A DNA stretch of 64,000 bases from an uncultured Bacilli bacterium. GTDB lineage: Bacteria > Bacillota_I > Bacilli_A > RF39 > UBA660. The notes beneath the pieces were generated by a model. It was not told the DNA's origin and made no database searches. It saw only the letters and a list, made by a program, of their open reading frames with translations. The translations under genes and the position numbers were made by a program. The stretch is taken from NCBI GenBank assembly GCA_934087065.1, contig CAKOIS010000005.1, positions 1 to 64,000 on the forward strand, in the 5' to 3' direction. Shown here one piece after another: positions 17,539 to 25,483 of the stretch (positions are counted from its first letter, which is position 1; the number at the start of each line of letters is the position of its first letter).

Positions 17539-18372
17539 ATGTTAGATAAAGAAGTGTTAGAGTTATTTTGTGAGCAAATGAATAATGCCAGCATCTTTAA
17601 TAGAGTATTTATAGAAAAATTAACAAGTCTGTTAAAACAAAGTAAATACTTTGAAAATTTAAACCCTATACTATTTAAAAAAACAAACTTTTTAACTGAA
17701 GCTGACACCTTTGATAATGAAATAACTATGCACCCAGAAATAATCAACGCAAGTTATCAAAACTCTTTAGATAAATATGGTATTCTTAATGATACTTTAT
17801 TTACAAGGAACATCTATAGAACTATTTCTCTACTACATGAACTTACTCATGTATATCAGTTTAACTTAGAAATGAACGAAATTAAAAAAGTATATCTAGA
17901 GTGTCTAAAAGTAAAAGAAGGATACGTTTTAATGAACAACAATCTAGATAAATTAATAGTCAAACTTCTTAACAAGCTAAATCTAAAAACACAAAGTGAA
18001 TTATATGTAGCTTTAAAGTCTTACGGTTTATACATGAAAAATCATGATATGTTTCCAATTGAAAAAATGGCAGATGGGTATGCTTATAAATATTTGATAG
18101 AAATATATCACATGCTAGGAAAGGAATACTTTAAAGATTTTGATAGTTTCTTAGACATAATGATTTATCATATTATAAAAGATTACTACCAAGAAGGTGA
18201 TTTAGTTAGTACACCATATAATAGATTTTTAACTTTAATTAAAAGACATGGATACACTTTTAAAGACATAAATATACAAAACATAAATGCATACGATAGA
18301 CTACTTATTGGAATGGAAGAAGATAAAAATACTATAAATAATATAATAAATACTAAAATATTAAGGAAATAA
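17539..18372 (+). CDS. Zincin-like metallopeptidase-fold protein 2
   Basis: 277 residues, ATG with AAGGGGGAA just upstream. HELTH at 100-104 followed by VYQF gives HExxH, and FPIEKMADGYAYKYL further on matches the possible third-ligand region of the paralogue at 12904. The shared block order and closing DRLLIGMEED (DRLMIGELSD in the other) show common descent despite low identity. No signal peptide. It has its own strong promoter, so it is expressed separately from the secreted proteins before it. Role unknown; cytosolic peptidase is the simplest inference. Confidence 0.7.
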   Translation: MLDKEVLELFCEQMNNASIFNRVFIEKLTSLLKQSKYFENLNPILFKKTNFLTEADTFDNEITMHPEIINASYQNSLDKYGILNDTLFTRNIYRTISLLHELTHVYQFNLEMNEIKKVYLECLKVKEGYVLMNNNLDKLIVKLLNKLNLKTQSELYVALKSYGLYMKNHDMFPIEKMADGYAYKYLIEIYHMLGKEYFKDFDSFLDIMIYHIIKDYYQEGDLVSTPYNRFLTLIKRHGYTFKDINIQNINAYDRLLIGMEEDKNTINNIINTKILRK

Positions 18373-18385
18373 GAGTAAAAAGGTC

Positions 18386-18414
18386 TTGTAAAGAGTGTAA
18401 ATATTTGTTATAAT
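18386..18414 (+). promoter_or_regulatory. Promoter of rpmG-efp
   Basis: TTGTAA (18386-18391), 17 bases, TATAAT (18409-18414). Confidence 0.7.
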
Positions 18415-18443
18415 TTTTAATGTAAAAAAAGGAGGCAAGAAGA

Positions 18444-18614
18444 ATGGCAAAGAAAGAAAATAGAGAAGGAGTAGCTCTTCAATGTACAGAATGTAAAGAA
18501 ATTAACTATTTAACAAGTAAAAATAAGAAAAATACTGAAGGAAAACTTGAGATAAAGAAGTTTTGTCCAAGATGTAATAAAACAACTTCTCACAAAGAAA
18601 GAAAGGCTAGTTAA
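18444..18614 (+). CDS. rpmG: 50S ribosomal protein L33
   Basis: 56 residues beginning MAKKENREGVALQCTECKE. Two CxxC pairs (CTEC, CPRC) form the zinc-ribbon type L33, and KFCPRCNKTTSHKE is the family's C-terminal block. AGGAGG lies nine bases before the ATG. It ends two bases before efp and shares its promoter. Confidence 0.95.
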   Translation: MAKKENREGVALQCTECKEINYLTSKNKKNTEGKLEIKKFCPRCNKTTSHKERKAS

Positions 18615-18616
18615 TT

Positions 18617-19174
18617 ATGTTTAATGTAAATGATATTAAAAATGGAATGACTATTAGTTATGAAGGTAATATATATCAAGTAGTTGAGTTTCAACATGTA
18701 AAACCAGGTAAAGGTAGTGCATTTGTCAAAACTAAATTAAAGAATTTAAGAACACAAACTACACAAGAAATTACTTTCAACGCTGGTATTAAACTTGAAA
18801 AAGCAAATGTTGTAAAAAACGATTTAAGTTATTTATATAGTCAAGGAGACTCTTATGTATTTATGGATAATAATACTTATGATCAAATTGAAATAAATAA
18901 GAGCAAGCTAGGCGATAATGCTAAATTCTTAAAAGAAGGATTAGTAGTTAATGTAATGAATTACAATGGAGAAATTGTTGGAGTAACTTTCCCAGATAAA
19001 ATTAGCTATAAAGTTGTTGAAACTGAACAAGCAGTTAAAGGAAACACTACAAGTGGAGCTCAAAAAGATGCTACATTAGAAACAGGATATACTGTTAAAG
19101 TTCCTTTATTCATTGAAGCTGGAGAAGAAATAATTATTACTACTAGTGATGGTAAATATTCAAGTAGAGCATAA
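18617..19174 (+). CDS. efp: Elongation factor P
   Basis: 185 residues, full length. Stimulates peptide-bond formation at polyproline stretches on the ribosome. The KOW-like N-terminal domain carries the loop KPGKGSAF, whose Lys corresponds to the modified residue 32-34 in other EF-Ps. The OB domains end GEEIIITTSDGKYSSRA, the conserved C-terminus. Bacillus-type EF-P is 5-aminopentanolated; whether this one is modified cannot be told. Co-transcribed with rpmG. Confidence 0.97.
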   Translation: MFNVNDIKNGMTISYEGNIYQVVEFQHVKPGKGSAFVKTKLKNLRTQTTQEITFNAGIKLEKANVVKNDLSYLYSQGDSYVFMDNNTYDQIEINKSKLGDNAKFLKEGLVVNVMNYNGEIVGVTFPDKISYKVVETEQAVKGNTTSGAQKDATLETGYTVKVPLFIEAGEEIIITTSDGKYSSRA

Positions 19175-19186
19175 AAGCTCTTTTTT
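19166..19186 (+). terminator. Terminator of rpmG-efp
   Basis: AGAGC (19166-19170) / GCTCT (19177-19181) followed by TTTTT, overlapping the efp stop. Confidence 0.6.
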
Positions 19187-19189
19187 GTG

Positions 19190-19218
19190 TTGAATTTTTA
19201 TATAATTTATGTTATCAT
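19190..19218 (+). promoter_or_regulatory. Promoter of variable-protein leader 1
   Basis: TTGAAT (19190-19195), 17 bases, TATCAT (19213-19218). Loci 2 and 3 have promoters at the same distance from their leader ORFs. Confidence 0.55.
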
Positions 19219-19248
19219 TTTAATGTAATAAAGATAGGAGATAAACAT

Positions 19249-19350
19249 ATGAAAGATACATTTTTAGTACAAAGTAAACTACAAAATGGGGGGGGTTATT
19301 TAAGTAAAGTAAATAACTTAAGTTTTCATATGTCTAAATATAATGGATAG
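19249..19350 (+). CDS. Leader peptide 1 with 8-G tract (33 codons, open frame)
   Basis: ATG after AGATAGGAG. The N-terminus (FLVQSKLQNGGG) is shared with leaders at 39031 (SLVQNEVQMGGG) and 49910 (SLVQNKVQNGGG); TTA/TTG synonymous change among them supports translation. Eight G (19288-19295) encode the Gly run. In this frame the ribosome passes the hairpin at 19295-19317 and reads YLSKVNNLSF, stopping at TAG 19348-19350 in the 5' arm of the terminator. Seven or nine G would stop it inside the hairpin. Length-variable G tracts are typical contingency loci. Confidence 0.65.
   Translation: MKDTFLVQSKLQNGGGYLSKVNNLSFHMSKYNG
19288..19317 (+). promoter_or_regulatory. Poly-G tract and covarying hairpin, leader 1
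   Basis: Eight G (19288-19295) abut a stem GTTATTTA (19295-19302) / TAAATAAC (19310-19317) with a 7-base loop. At locus 2 the stem is GGTATTTA/TAAATACC, so both arms change together. Confidence 0.7.
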
Positions 19351-19370
19351 AATAAGTCTACCCATTTTTT
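19342..19370 (+). terminator. Leader terminator 1
   Basis: AATGGATAG (19342-19350) / CTACCCATT (19358-19366), one A-C mismatch, then a T run to 19370. It lies between the leader ORF and the ATG at 19399, so it must be an attenuator. Confidence 0.7.
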
Positions 19371-19398
19371 GTTGTGTAAGAAAGAAGGAGTATGATTT

Positions 19399-21045
19399 AT
19401 GAATAAGAAGAGTATAACAATATTAGTAGTGTGTTTAATAGTGACTGTGTTGTCAGTCAGTTTAGCATACTATAGTGCTAGAATAATAGGTGATGGGAAA
19501 AACGTAAGCGTGAATGCAAAAGAGCTTACAATAAACTTTGACAATAATAACGAAATAGCGAGTGGTATAATTGAACCAGGTTGGAGTAGTTCTAATACTT
19601 TTAGTGTTACTAATAAAAGTAAAACTAACTTTACATATGATATTGTATTAAAGAACTATAAAAATACTACTAAGACTAATGGATACCTAGTTTATAAAAT
19701 AACTAGTACAAATGGTTACAATATGACTGAATATAAAGATATGCCAAAAGATGGAGATAATACATATGACCTAGTAATTGCTAGAGGCATAACTATTGAA
19801 CCAGGAAGTAGTAATAAACAAAGTTATACTTTAGAAATAAAATACCTAGATAGCACTGAAGACCAAAGTATAGATATGGGGTCAACTGTTACAGGTAGTT
19901 TATATATAGTAGAAAGTACAACAAACGAAAATAACCCATATACTAAAGGAACATTAGGTTATCAAATAATGGAAGATAACTCAAATATTAAAACTAGAAC
20001 AGATTTTAGTAAAACCTACACAGATGTAAATATTGGAACAATGTATAAAGCACAAGAAGAAAATACTGACGTTTATTATTTTGCAGGAGATGCAAGAAAC
20101 AACTGGGTTAAATTTGGAACATGGAAGGAAGATAAAACCATAATAGTTGGATATTACGACACATCAGCTTTTCAGGGCAAACTTTATGATACGTTAGAAG
20201 AATGTAATACGGCTAGTTCATATAATAAAAATTGTCACTCAGTTACATTGGCTAAAAAAGGAAATGCAATGTACTGGAGAATAATTCGTACAAATAATGA
20301 TGGAAGCATAAGACTATTATACGCAGGGACTAATCCGTATGGTAATGAAGCATATGTAAATATAAGTGTATATAATTCTCCATATAATAACCCTATGTAT
20401 GTAGGCTATATGTATGGAACATTAGGCTCTTTGGAAAATAATAGACAAAACACAACAGATAGTTCGGTTAAATCAGCAATTGATAATTGGTATGTAAATA
20501 ACATGACATCATATACAAAATATTTAAGCACAAGTGCAGTATATTGTAATGACCGTAGCATACCAAATTCAGACTATAACACTGATAAAACAGGTTTTAA
20601 TTATAATTCAGTGTATAGGTTAAATACTAACAAAACTCCAACATATAATTGCGAAAGCGAATATGACGCTTTTAGTGTAGAAAATGCAAATGCTAAACTA
20701 ACTTACCCAATAGCCTTAATGACAGCAGACGAAATTGCATATGCAGGTGGTTTACACAACACTCGTTCTGAAACGTGGGTATATAAAAGTGCTGTACTTA
20801 ATTCTGACAATGAAAATATTATAAGTGCAACAGGAATTACAAGGTGGTGGACAATGAGCCCTGGAATTTGGGAAGGAACAATATCTAGAACATATTTTTT
20901 AAACACTGTAGCTTGGCCAGGACATTTAAGTACGCAATATATTAATTATGGATATGGTGTAAGACCAGTAATAAGTATAAATAGAAATAACATATGGAAA
21001 AGTGGAGATGGAAGCGTAGAACATCCATATGAAATTAGTAATTGA
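19399..21045 (+). CDS. Membrane-anchored variable-family protein 1 (A+T-rich C-terminus)
   Basis: 548 residues. Residues 4-27 form a signal-anchor (ITILVVCLIVTVLSVSLAYY). About 30-185 form a beta-rich TasA/camelysin-like domain (IEPGWSSSNTFSVTN, LKNYKNT, ITSTNGYNMTEYKDMP). The rest is DUF6273-like: YWRIIRTNNDGSIRLLYAG, VYCNDRS, LMTADEIAYAGG, WWTMSPGIW and RPVISI. Unlike the copies at 1, 39182 and 50061, the segment between WWTMSP and RPVISI has the same A+T-rich codon use as the rest of the gene, so no recent retrohoming is apparent. AGAAGGAG precedes the ATG. Its leader carries the 8-G (read-through) tract. Likely surface ligand-binding protein; the ligand is unknown. Confidence 0.87.
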   Translation: MNKKSITILVVCLIVTVLSVSLAYYSARIIGDGKNVSVNAKELTINFDNNNEIASGIIEPGWSSSNTFSVTNKSKTNFTYDIVLKNYKNTTKTNGYLVYKITSTNGYNMTEYKDMPKDGDNTYDLVIARGITIEPGSSNKQSYTLEIKYLDSTEDQSIDMGSTVTGSLYIVESTTNENNPYTKGTLGYQIMEDNSNIKTRTDFSKTYTDVNIGTMYKAQEENTDVYYFAGDARNNWVKFGTWKEDKTIIVGYYDTSAFQGKLYDTLEECNTASSYNKNCHSVTLAKKGNAMYWRIIRTNNDGSIRLLYAGTNPYGNEAYVNISVYNSPYNNPMYVGYMYGTLGSLENNRQNTTDSSVKSAIDNWYVNNMTSYTKYLSTSAVYCNDRSIPNSDYNTDKTGFNYNSVYRLNTNKTPTYNCESEYDAFSVENANAKLTYPIALMTADEIAYAGGLHNTRSETWVYKSAVLNSDNENIISATGITRWWTMSPGIWEGTISRTYFLNTVAWPGHLSTQYINYGYGVRPVISINRNNIWKSGDGSVEHPYEISN

Positions 21046-21054
21046 ATAGCAAAC

Positions 21055-21090
21055 AAAAAGAGAAAAACTAAAATTTTCTCTTTTTAAGTG
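21055..21090. terminator. Bidirectional terminator
   Basis: AAAAAGAGAAAA (21055-21066) / TTTTCTCTTTTT (21074-21085). It serves the variable-protein gene and overlaps the 3' end of the small minus-strand ORF. Confidence 0.7.
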
Positions 21091-21211
21091 TCACAGTTTC
21101 TTCTTTTTTTAGTGTTTCTTTTTCTTTATGTAGTGTATCCATTTTATTATTAACTGATAACACAAATATTAAAGCAAAAACTAAAGCAAGAAATTTCTTC
21201 TTATTATTCAT
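21068..21211 (-). CDS. Small single-pass membrane protein, unknown
   Basis: 47 residues, too short to be found easily but with a strong GGAGGACTC Shine-Dalgarno before the ATG. It starts MNNKKKFLALVFALIFVLSV, a positively charged start and hydrophobic helix, followed by a highly charged Lys/Glu/Thr tail. It could be a membrane peptide or a short secreted peptide if cleaved. It ends within the terminator of the neighbouring convergent gene. No homologue recognised. Confidence 0.5.
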   Translation of the reverse strand: MNNKKKFLALVFALIFVLSVNNKMDTLHKEKETLKKEETVTLKKRKF

Positions 21212-21264
21212 GAGTCCTCCATCTACTAAAATTATAACACAAAAAAACCACTATGTTAAGTGAT

Positions 21265-21426
21265 TTATTTTTCTAAACTTCTGATTTCTTTTGTAGTTAA
21301 TCTAACTTTTTTACCATCAATTTTAACTGTTTGTAAATTAACTTTTTGAGTCTTCTTAGTAGCCTTTAAACTGAAAGGTCTGTTGTTAGCACTCATATTT
21401 TTTCTATCTGATACATTTTTTGCCAT
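21265..21426 (-). CDS. rpmB: 50S ribosomal protein L28
   Basis: 53 residues from the ATG at 21426, set by TAAGGAGGCAAGAAG upstream; a longer frame to 21483 lacks a ribosome-binding site. NNRPFSLKATKKTQKVNLQ is the L28 core and VKIDGKKVRLTTKEIRSL its C-terminal part. The first half has ARMAKNVSDRKN-like spacing without the CxxC of zinc-type L28 (Cys-free variant). Monocistronic, opposite to efp-side genes and divergent from nfo. Confidence 0.9.
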   Translation of the reverse strand: MAKNVSDRKNMSANNRPFSLKATKKTQKVNLQTVKIDGKKVRLTTKEIRSLEK

Positions 21427-21522
21427 TCTTCTTGCCTCCTTAAACTTCTCTAATAATTTACCACAAAATACTGGTTTAGTCAACAGATTTTTGATATAAT
21501 TACACTATTGGAGGTAAAAATT

Positions 21523-22413
21523 ATGTTATATATTGGAAGTCATACAAGTTATTTAAAGGATAAGGGACTATTGGGGGTAGTTAACGAAAGCATTAGTTAT
21601 GGTGCTAATATCTTTATGTTTTATACAGGAAGTAACCAAAGTACACTAAGGTTTCCTATTGATAAAGAACTTACTAGAAAGGCACACGAAAAAATGCTAG
21701 AATATAAACTAGATAAAACAAAATGTATTGTACACGCTCCGTTCATAATAAATCTTGCTAATAATAGTAGTGAAGAAAAGTATGAGTTTTACATTAATTT
21801 CTTAAGACAAGAACTAAATAGGTGTATAGAACTTGATATAAGAAATATTGTTCTTCACCCGGGAAGTTATACTACTCTTGATAGAGAAACTGGAATTAAA
21901 AATATTGCTAATGGTTTAAATATAGCACTAAAAGATATTGAGGGGGTTAACTTACTATTAGAGTTTATGAGTGGAAAAGGTACAGAAGTAGGTACAAGTA
22001 TAAGTGACTTAAAAGGTATATTTGATTTATTAGATGAAGACATTAAAGAAAAAGTTTTTGTTTGCTTAGACACATGTCATATGAATGATGCAGGTATTGA
22101 TATAAGTAAGTTTGATGAGTTTTTGGATGTTTTTGATAAGACTATTGGAATTGATAAAATTAAATGCATTCATGTAAATGATAGCATGAACCCAATTGGA
22201 AGTCATAAAGATAGGCATGCTAACTTAGGCTATGGCACTATTGGATTTGAAAATTTAATAAATGTAATTTATAACAAGAGACTAGATGATATTCCTAAAA
22301 TACTTGAAACTCCTTGGATAAATAGAAATGAAAAAGATGCATATGCACCTTATAAGTATGAAATAGAAATGATTAGAAATAAAGAATTTAAAGACTATAT
22401 TAATTCTAAATAA
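21523..22413 (+). CDS. nfo: Endonuclease IV (AP endonuclease)
   Basis: 296 residues from ATG 21523 (GGAGG ten bases upstream). TIM-barrel AP endonuclease that cleaves 5' of abasic sites in base-excision repair. Metal ligands and motifs visible: VHAPF, NIVLHPGSY, LDTCHMNDAG, HVNDSMNPIGSHKDRHANLGYG and ETPW. Full length. Neighbour to a DUF2624 gene, as nfo (yqfS) and yqfT are in B. subtilis, though here the two converge and overlap by eight bases. TATAAT at 21495-21500 is a likely -10. Confidence 0.96.
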   Translation: MLYIGSHTSYLKDKGLLGVVNESISYGANIFMFYTGSNQSTLRFPIDKELTRKAHEKMLEYKLDKTKCIVHAPFIINLANNSSEEKYEFYINFLRQELNRCIELDIRNIVLHPGSYTTLDRETGIKNIANGLNIALKDIEGVNLLLEFMSGKGTEVGTSISDLKGIFDLLDEDIKEKVFVCLDTCHMNDAGIDISKFDEFLDVFDKTIGIDKIKCIHVNDSMNPIGSHKDRHANLGYGTIGFENLINVIYNKRLDDIPKILETPWINRNEKDAYAPYKYEIEMIRNKEFKDYINSK

Positions 22414-22654
22414 ATTTAGAGTATTTGTCTAATAGTTCATTTAGTTTAAGATACACTCTTTCACTAAATGAGCTTTTTTTACTTTCTAACACTTCTTTAG
22501 CGTGCCCATTAAGTATGTAGTCAATATTTTCTTTAACAGTACTTACAAATATATCTGCCTCATTAGTAGTTATTTGAATTCCTTCTTTAATCCCGTACCT
22601 AATTACATCTTCACTAGTTAATTTTAAAGCGTATTGCTTTACTAAATTCTTCAA
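22406..22654 (-). CDS. DUF2624-like protein (YqfT family)
   Basis: 82 residues, TTG start at 22654 with AGGTG upstream. Helical sequence MKNLVKQYALKLTSEDVIRYG followed by ITTNEADIF and YILNG resembles the small DUF2624/YqfT proteins, which sit beside nfo in Bacillus. Family assignment rests on pattern plus synteny. No enzymatic motif. It overlaps the 3' end of nfo in convergent orientation, which is unlike the co-directional B. subtilis order. Confidence 0.65.
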   Translation of the reverse strand: MKNLVKQYALKLTSEDVIRYGIKEGIQITTNEADIFVSTVKENIDYILNGHAKEVLESKKSSFSERVYLKLNELLDKYSKFI

Positions 22655-22699
22655 AATATCACCTATATAAAAGTATGTATAATTTTTAAAATTATGAGT

Positions 22700-22807
22700 A
22701 GAATATTAATGGTAAGGAGATATCTTTACCATAGTTAGATTATAATCGGGAGATTAATGTAGTAGTCTAACAAAAAGCTTAAGAAAATCACTTCTTAAGC
22801 TTTTTTG
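22700..22807 (+). ncRNA. Possible small structured RNA or terminator cluster
   Basis: Three consecutive stems in a gap between minus-strand genes: ATGGTAA/TTACCAT near 22709-22732, GTTAGA/TCTAAC near 22735-22772, and a strong A/T-flanked stem AAAAGCTTAAGA / TCTTAAGCTTTT ending near 22807. A plus-strand TATAAT (22678-22683) lies upstream but its -35 is poor. The last stem also serves as terminator for the minus-strand gene at 22788. No Rfam family recognised. Confidence 0.3.
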
Positions 22808-23225
22808 TATACGTTTTATAGTTAGTTACAGTTTGAAATTTAAAATATCTTGATTTGATATTATCTATTTCGTTTTCATTTAAATTCCATACTAGCACTT
22901 TGTAATTTATTTTATCATATTTATCATATAAATCATAACTTGCTAGAATATTCCCACAGATATTGTTAAATATTTCTGCTATATTGGATTCTACAAATGG
23001 GTCAAAATATAAAACTAACCCATCACTTATATTAACTCCCACATAAGTATTATTGTATTTAAAACTAAAATAACTCGCTGTGTGGTATTCATTAACTATA
23101 ATATTATTTAAATTACTTTTTAAATAATCTATTAAATCATTAATAAATATTTCACTTTTTAAAACATTATTATCTATATAAAGATACTTATATTCTAAAG
23201 ATAATTCTATTAGTTTTCTGTCCAT
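22788..23225 (-). CDS. Hypothetical protein
   Basis: 145 residues. The start MDRKLIELSLEYKYLYIDN has TAAGGTGA upstream. Predicted mixed alpha/beta (YVGVNISDGLVLYFDP, KVLVWNLNENE). No signal peptide, membrane helix, Cys cluster or catalytic motif. Lies between the tRNA-Ser gene and the nfo region on the same strand as the tRNA. I do not recognise a family. Confidence 0.6.
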   Translation of the reverse strand: MDRKLIELSLEYKYLYIDNNVLKSEIFINDLIDYLKSNLNNIIVNEYHTASYFSFKYNNTYVGVNISDGLVLYFDPFVESNIAEIFNNICGNILASYDLYDKYDKINYKVLVWNLNENEIDNIKSRYFKFQTVTNYKTYTKKLKK

Positions 23226-23291
23226 TTTATCACCTTATAAATTATATGAATATAAATAAAAAAAGTTCCATACGGAACCTAAATTTCTTAA

Positions 23292-23382
23292 TGGCGGAGT
23301 GAGAGAGATTTGAACTCTCGCGCCAGTTTCCCGACCTACACCCTTAGCAGGGGCGCCTCTTCAGCCTCTTGAGTATCACTCC
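23292..23382 (-). tRNA. tRNA-Ser (anticodon GCT)
   Basis: Minus-strand cloverleaf: acceptor GGAGTGA pairs with TCACTCC, the 3' CCA is encoded (23292-23294), there is a long class II variable arm, T-arm GTTCAAATC, and anticodon loop CTGCTAA with anticodon GCT reading AGC/AGT. 91 nt including CCA. Confidence 0.95.
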
Positions 23383-23501
23383 ATAAATTTCACTGACTAC
23401 TAAATCATACCTTATTTTTTTATGATTGTCAAGAGTTTATATGAAAATTCTCTTTAAAAAAATAGGTAAATATGATATACTTTAAATCGGATGTGAAAGT
23501 T

Positions 23502-25286
23502 ATGGATAAAAGTAAAATTAGAAATTTTAGTATAATTGCTCATATAGATCATGGTAAAAGTACTTTAGCAGATAGAATACTTGATGTGTGTGGTAATGTA
23601 ACTGAAAGAGAAAGAAAAGAACAACTTTTAGATAATATGGATATTGAAAGAGAAAGAGGCATCACTATTAAACTAAATGCAGTTGAACTTAAGTATAAAG
23701 GCTACACTTTACATTTAATAGATACTCCAGGGCACGTAGACTTTAGTTATGAAGTAAGTAGAAGCTTAGCTGCTTGTGAAGGAGCAATACTTGTAGTGGA
23801 TGCAACTCAAGGAATTGAAGCCCAAACTTTGGCTAACTTGTATTTAGCACTTGATAATGATTTAACGATTATTCCAGTTATAAATAAAATAGATTTACCT
23901 AATGCAGACCCTGAGAAAGTAAAAGACGAACTTGTTAAAACAATAGGTTTTGAAAAAGATGAAATACTTTGTGTAAGTGGAAAAACCGGTGAAGGTGTAA
24001 AAGAGCTTATGGATGCAATTGTTAAAAGAATTCCATCACCAAAAGGCACTGACGATAAATTAAGAGCTTTAATATTTGATTCATACTTTGATAGTTACAA
24101 AGGCATAGTTGCCTTAATAAGAGTAGTGGATGGAACTGTTAAATTAAAAGATAAAATTAAAATGATTAGTACAGGTGCCGTGTATGAAGTAACATCTTTA
24201 GGTAAAACAACTCCAAAAGACAGCCCAAGAGATAGTTTAAGTTGCGGAGAAGTTGGATATATTACAGCGAGTATTAAGAGTATAGAAGACGTAAGAGTAG
24301 GAGACACTATTATACATGAAGGCGATGAGTTAGAAGCTTTACCTGGTTATAAGCCTATGAAACCAATGGTATTTAGTGGAATATTTCCAATAGATAGTAG
24401 TAAATATAATAACTTAAAAGAAGCTTTAATGAAACTAAAACTAAATGATGCAGCACTTACTTTTGAACCTGAAAAATCTGATGCTTTGGGGTTCGGTTTT
24501 AGATGCGGTTTTCTAGGACTTTTGCACATGGAAATCGTAGAAGAGAGAATTGAAAGAGAATTTAATATAGAATTAATTGCAACAAGTCCAAGCGTAATTT
24601 ATGAAGTAGAGTTAACAAATGGTGAAACACTTAATATTGATAGTCCAAGTAAAATGCCTGAACAAAGTAAGATCAAATGTGTTAAAGAACCTTTTGTTAA
24701 AACAGATATATTTGTACCAAATGAGTATGTTGGTTCAGTAATGGAGTTATGTCAAGACAAAAGAGGTATTTATAAAAGTGTTAATTATATAGACGAAAAA
24801 AGAGTAGATGTAATATATGAACTTCCTTTATCAGAAATTGTATATGACTTCTTTAATAAGTTAAAAAGTTTTACTAAAGGTTATGCTTCATTTGATTATG
24901 AGTTTATAGGTAATAGGGAGAGCAAACTTGTTAAGTTAGATATTCTATTGAATGGAGTTGTAGTGGATGCATTAAGTGTAATCGTGCACAAGGATGACGC
25001 TTATAACCGTGGTAAGACTGTTGTTGAAAATTTAAAGAAAATTATTCCAAGACAGATGTTTAGTGTTCCCATTCAGGCTAGTATTGGTACGAGAGTAATT
25101 GCAAGGGAAACTATAAGCGCAATGAAAAAAGATGTACTAGCTAAATGTTATGGGGGAGACGTAAGTAGAAAAAGAAAACTACTTGAAAAGCAAAAAGAAG
25201 GTAAAAAACGTATGAAACAAGTTGGTAGTGTTGAAGTACCACAAGAAGCATTTTTAAGCGTTTTAAGTGTTGATAAGAAAGAATAA
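23502..25286 (+). CDS. lepA: Elongation factor 4 (LepA)
   Basis: 594 residues from ATG 23502. An upstream in-frame ATG at 23472 overlaps a TATACT (23475-23480) that looks like the -10, so I reject it. Ribosome-binding GTPase acting in translation/ribosome assembly. G motifs AHIDHGKST, RERGITI, DTPGHVDF and NKIDLP are visible. LepA-specific C-terminal blocks follow: GFRCGFLGLLHMEI, YGGDVSRKRKLLEKQKEGKKRMK. Complete, no oddities. The Shine-Dalgarno (GGATGTGAAAG) is weak. Confidence 0.97.
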   Translation: MDKSKIRNFSIIAHIDHGKSTLADRILDVCGNVTERERKEQLLDNMDIERERGITIKLNAVELKYKGYTLHLIDTPGHVDFSYEVSRSLAACEGAILVVDATQGIEAQTLANLYLALDNDLTIIPVINKIDLPNADPEKVKDELVKTIGFEKDEILCVSGKTGEGVKELMDAIVKRIPSPKGTDDKLRALIFDSYFDSYKGIVALIRVVDGTVKLKDKIKMISTGAVYEVTSLGKTTPKDSPRDSLSCGEVGYITASIKSIEDVRVGDTIIHEGDELEALPGYKPMKPMVFSGIFPIDSSKYNNLKEALMKLKLNDAALTFEPEKSDALGFGFRCGFLGLLHMEIVEERIEREFNIELIATSPSVIYEVELTNGETLNIDSPSKMPEQSKIKCVKEPFVKTDIFVPNEYVGSVMELCQDKRGIYKSVNYIDEKRVDVIYELPLSEIVYDFFNKLKSFTKGYASFDYEFIGNRESKLVKLDILLNGVVVDALSVIVHKDDAYNRGKTVVENLKKIIPRQMFSVPIQASIGTRVIARETISAMKKDVLAKCYGGDVSRKRKLLEKQKEGKKRMKQVGSVEVPQEAFLSVLSVDKKE

Positions 25287-25310
25287 GACTAGTTTTTATT
25301 CTTTTTTTTA
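25279..25310 (+). terminator. Terminator of lepA
   Basis: AAGAATAA (25279-25286) / TTATTCTT (25296-25303) followed by a long T run. Confidence 0.7.
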
Positions 25311-25483
25311 TGGAATTTTTTTTAACAGATTTTAAAAAATGATAACAATTAATATCTGAAATTGTATTTAATTTATTACAATTGTAGTTAATAAGGTTCA
25401 AAAATGTATAACAATTTTTAAAATCTGTAAATTTGACAGTACTTTTAATATATGATAAATTTAGGAAGAAAGGAGAAGATAGA

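Noticed and set aside
23472..23501. Earlier start for lepA at 23472
   Set aside because: It overlaps a likely -10 element and adds residues not typical of LepA.
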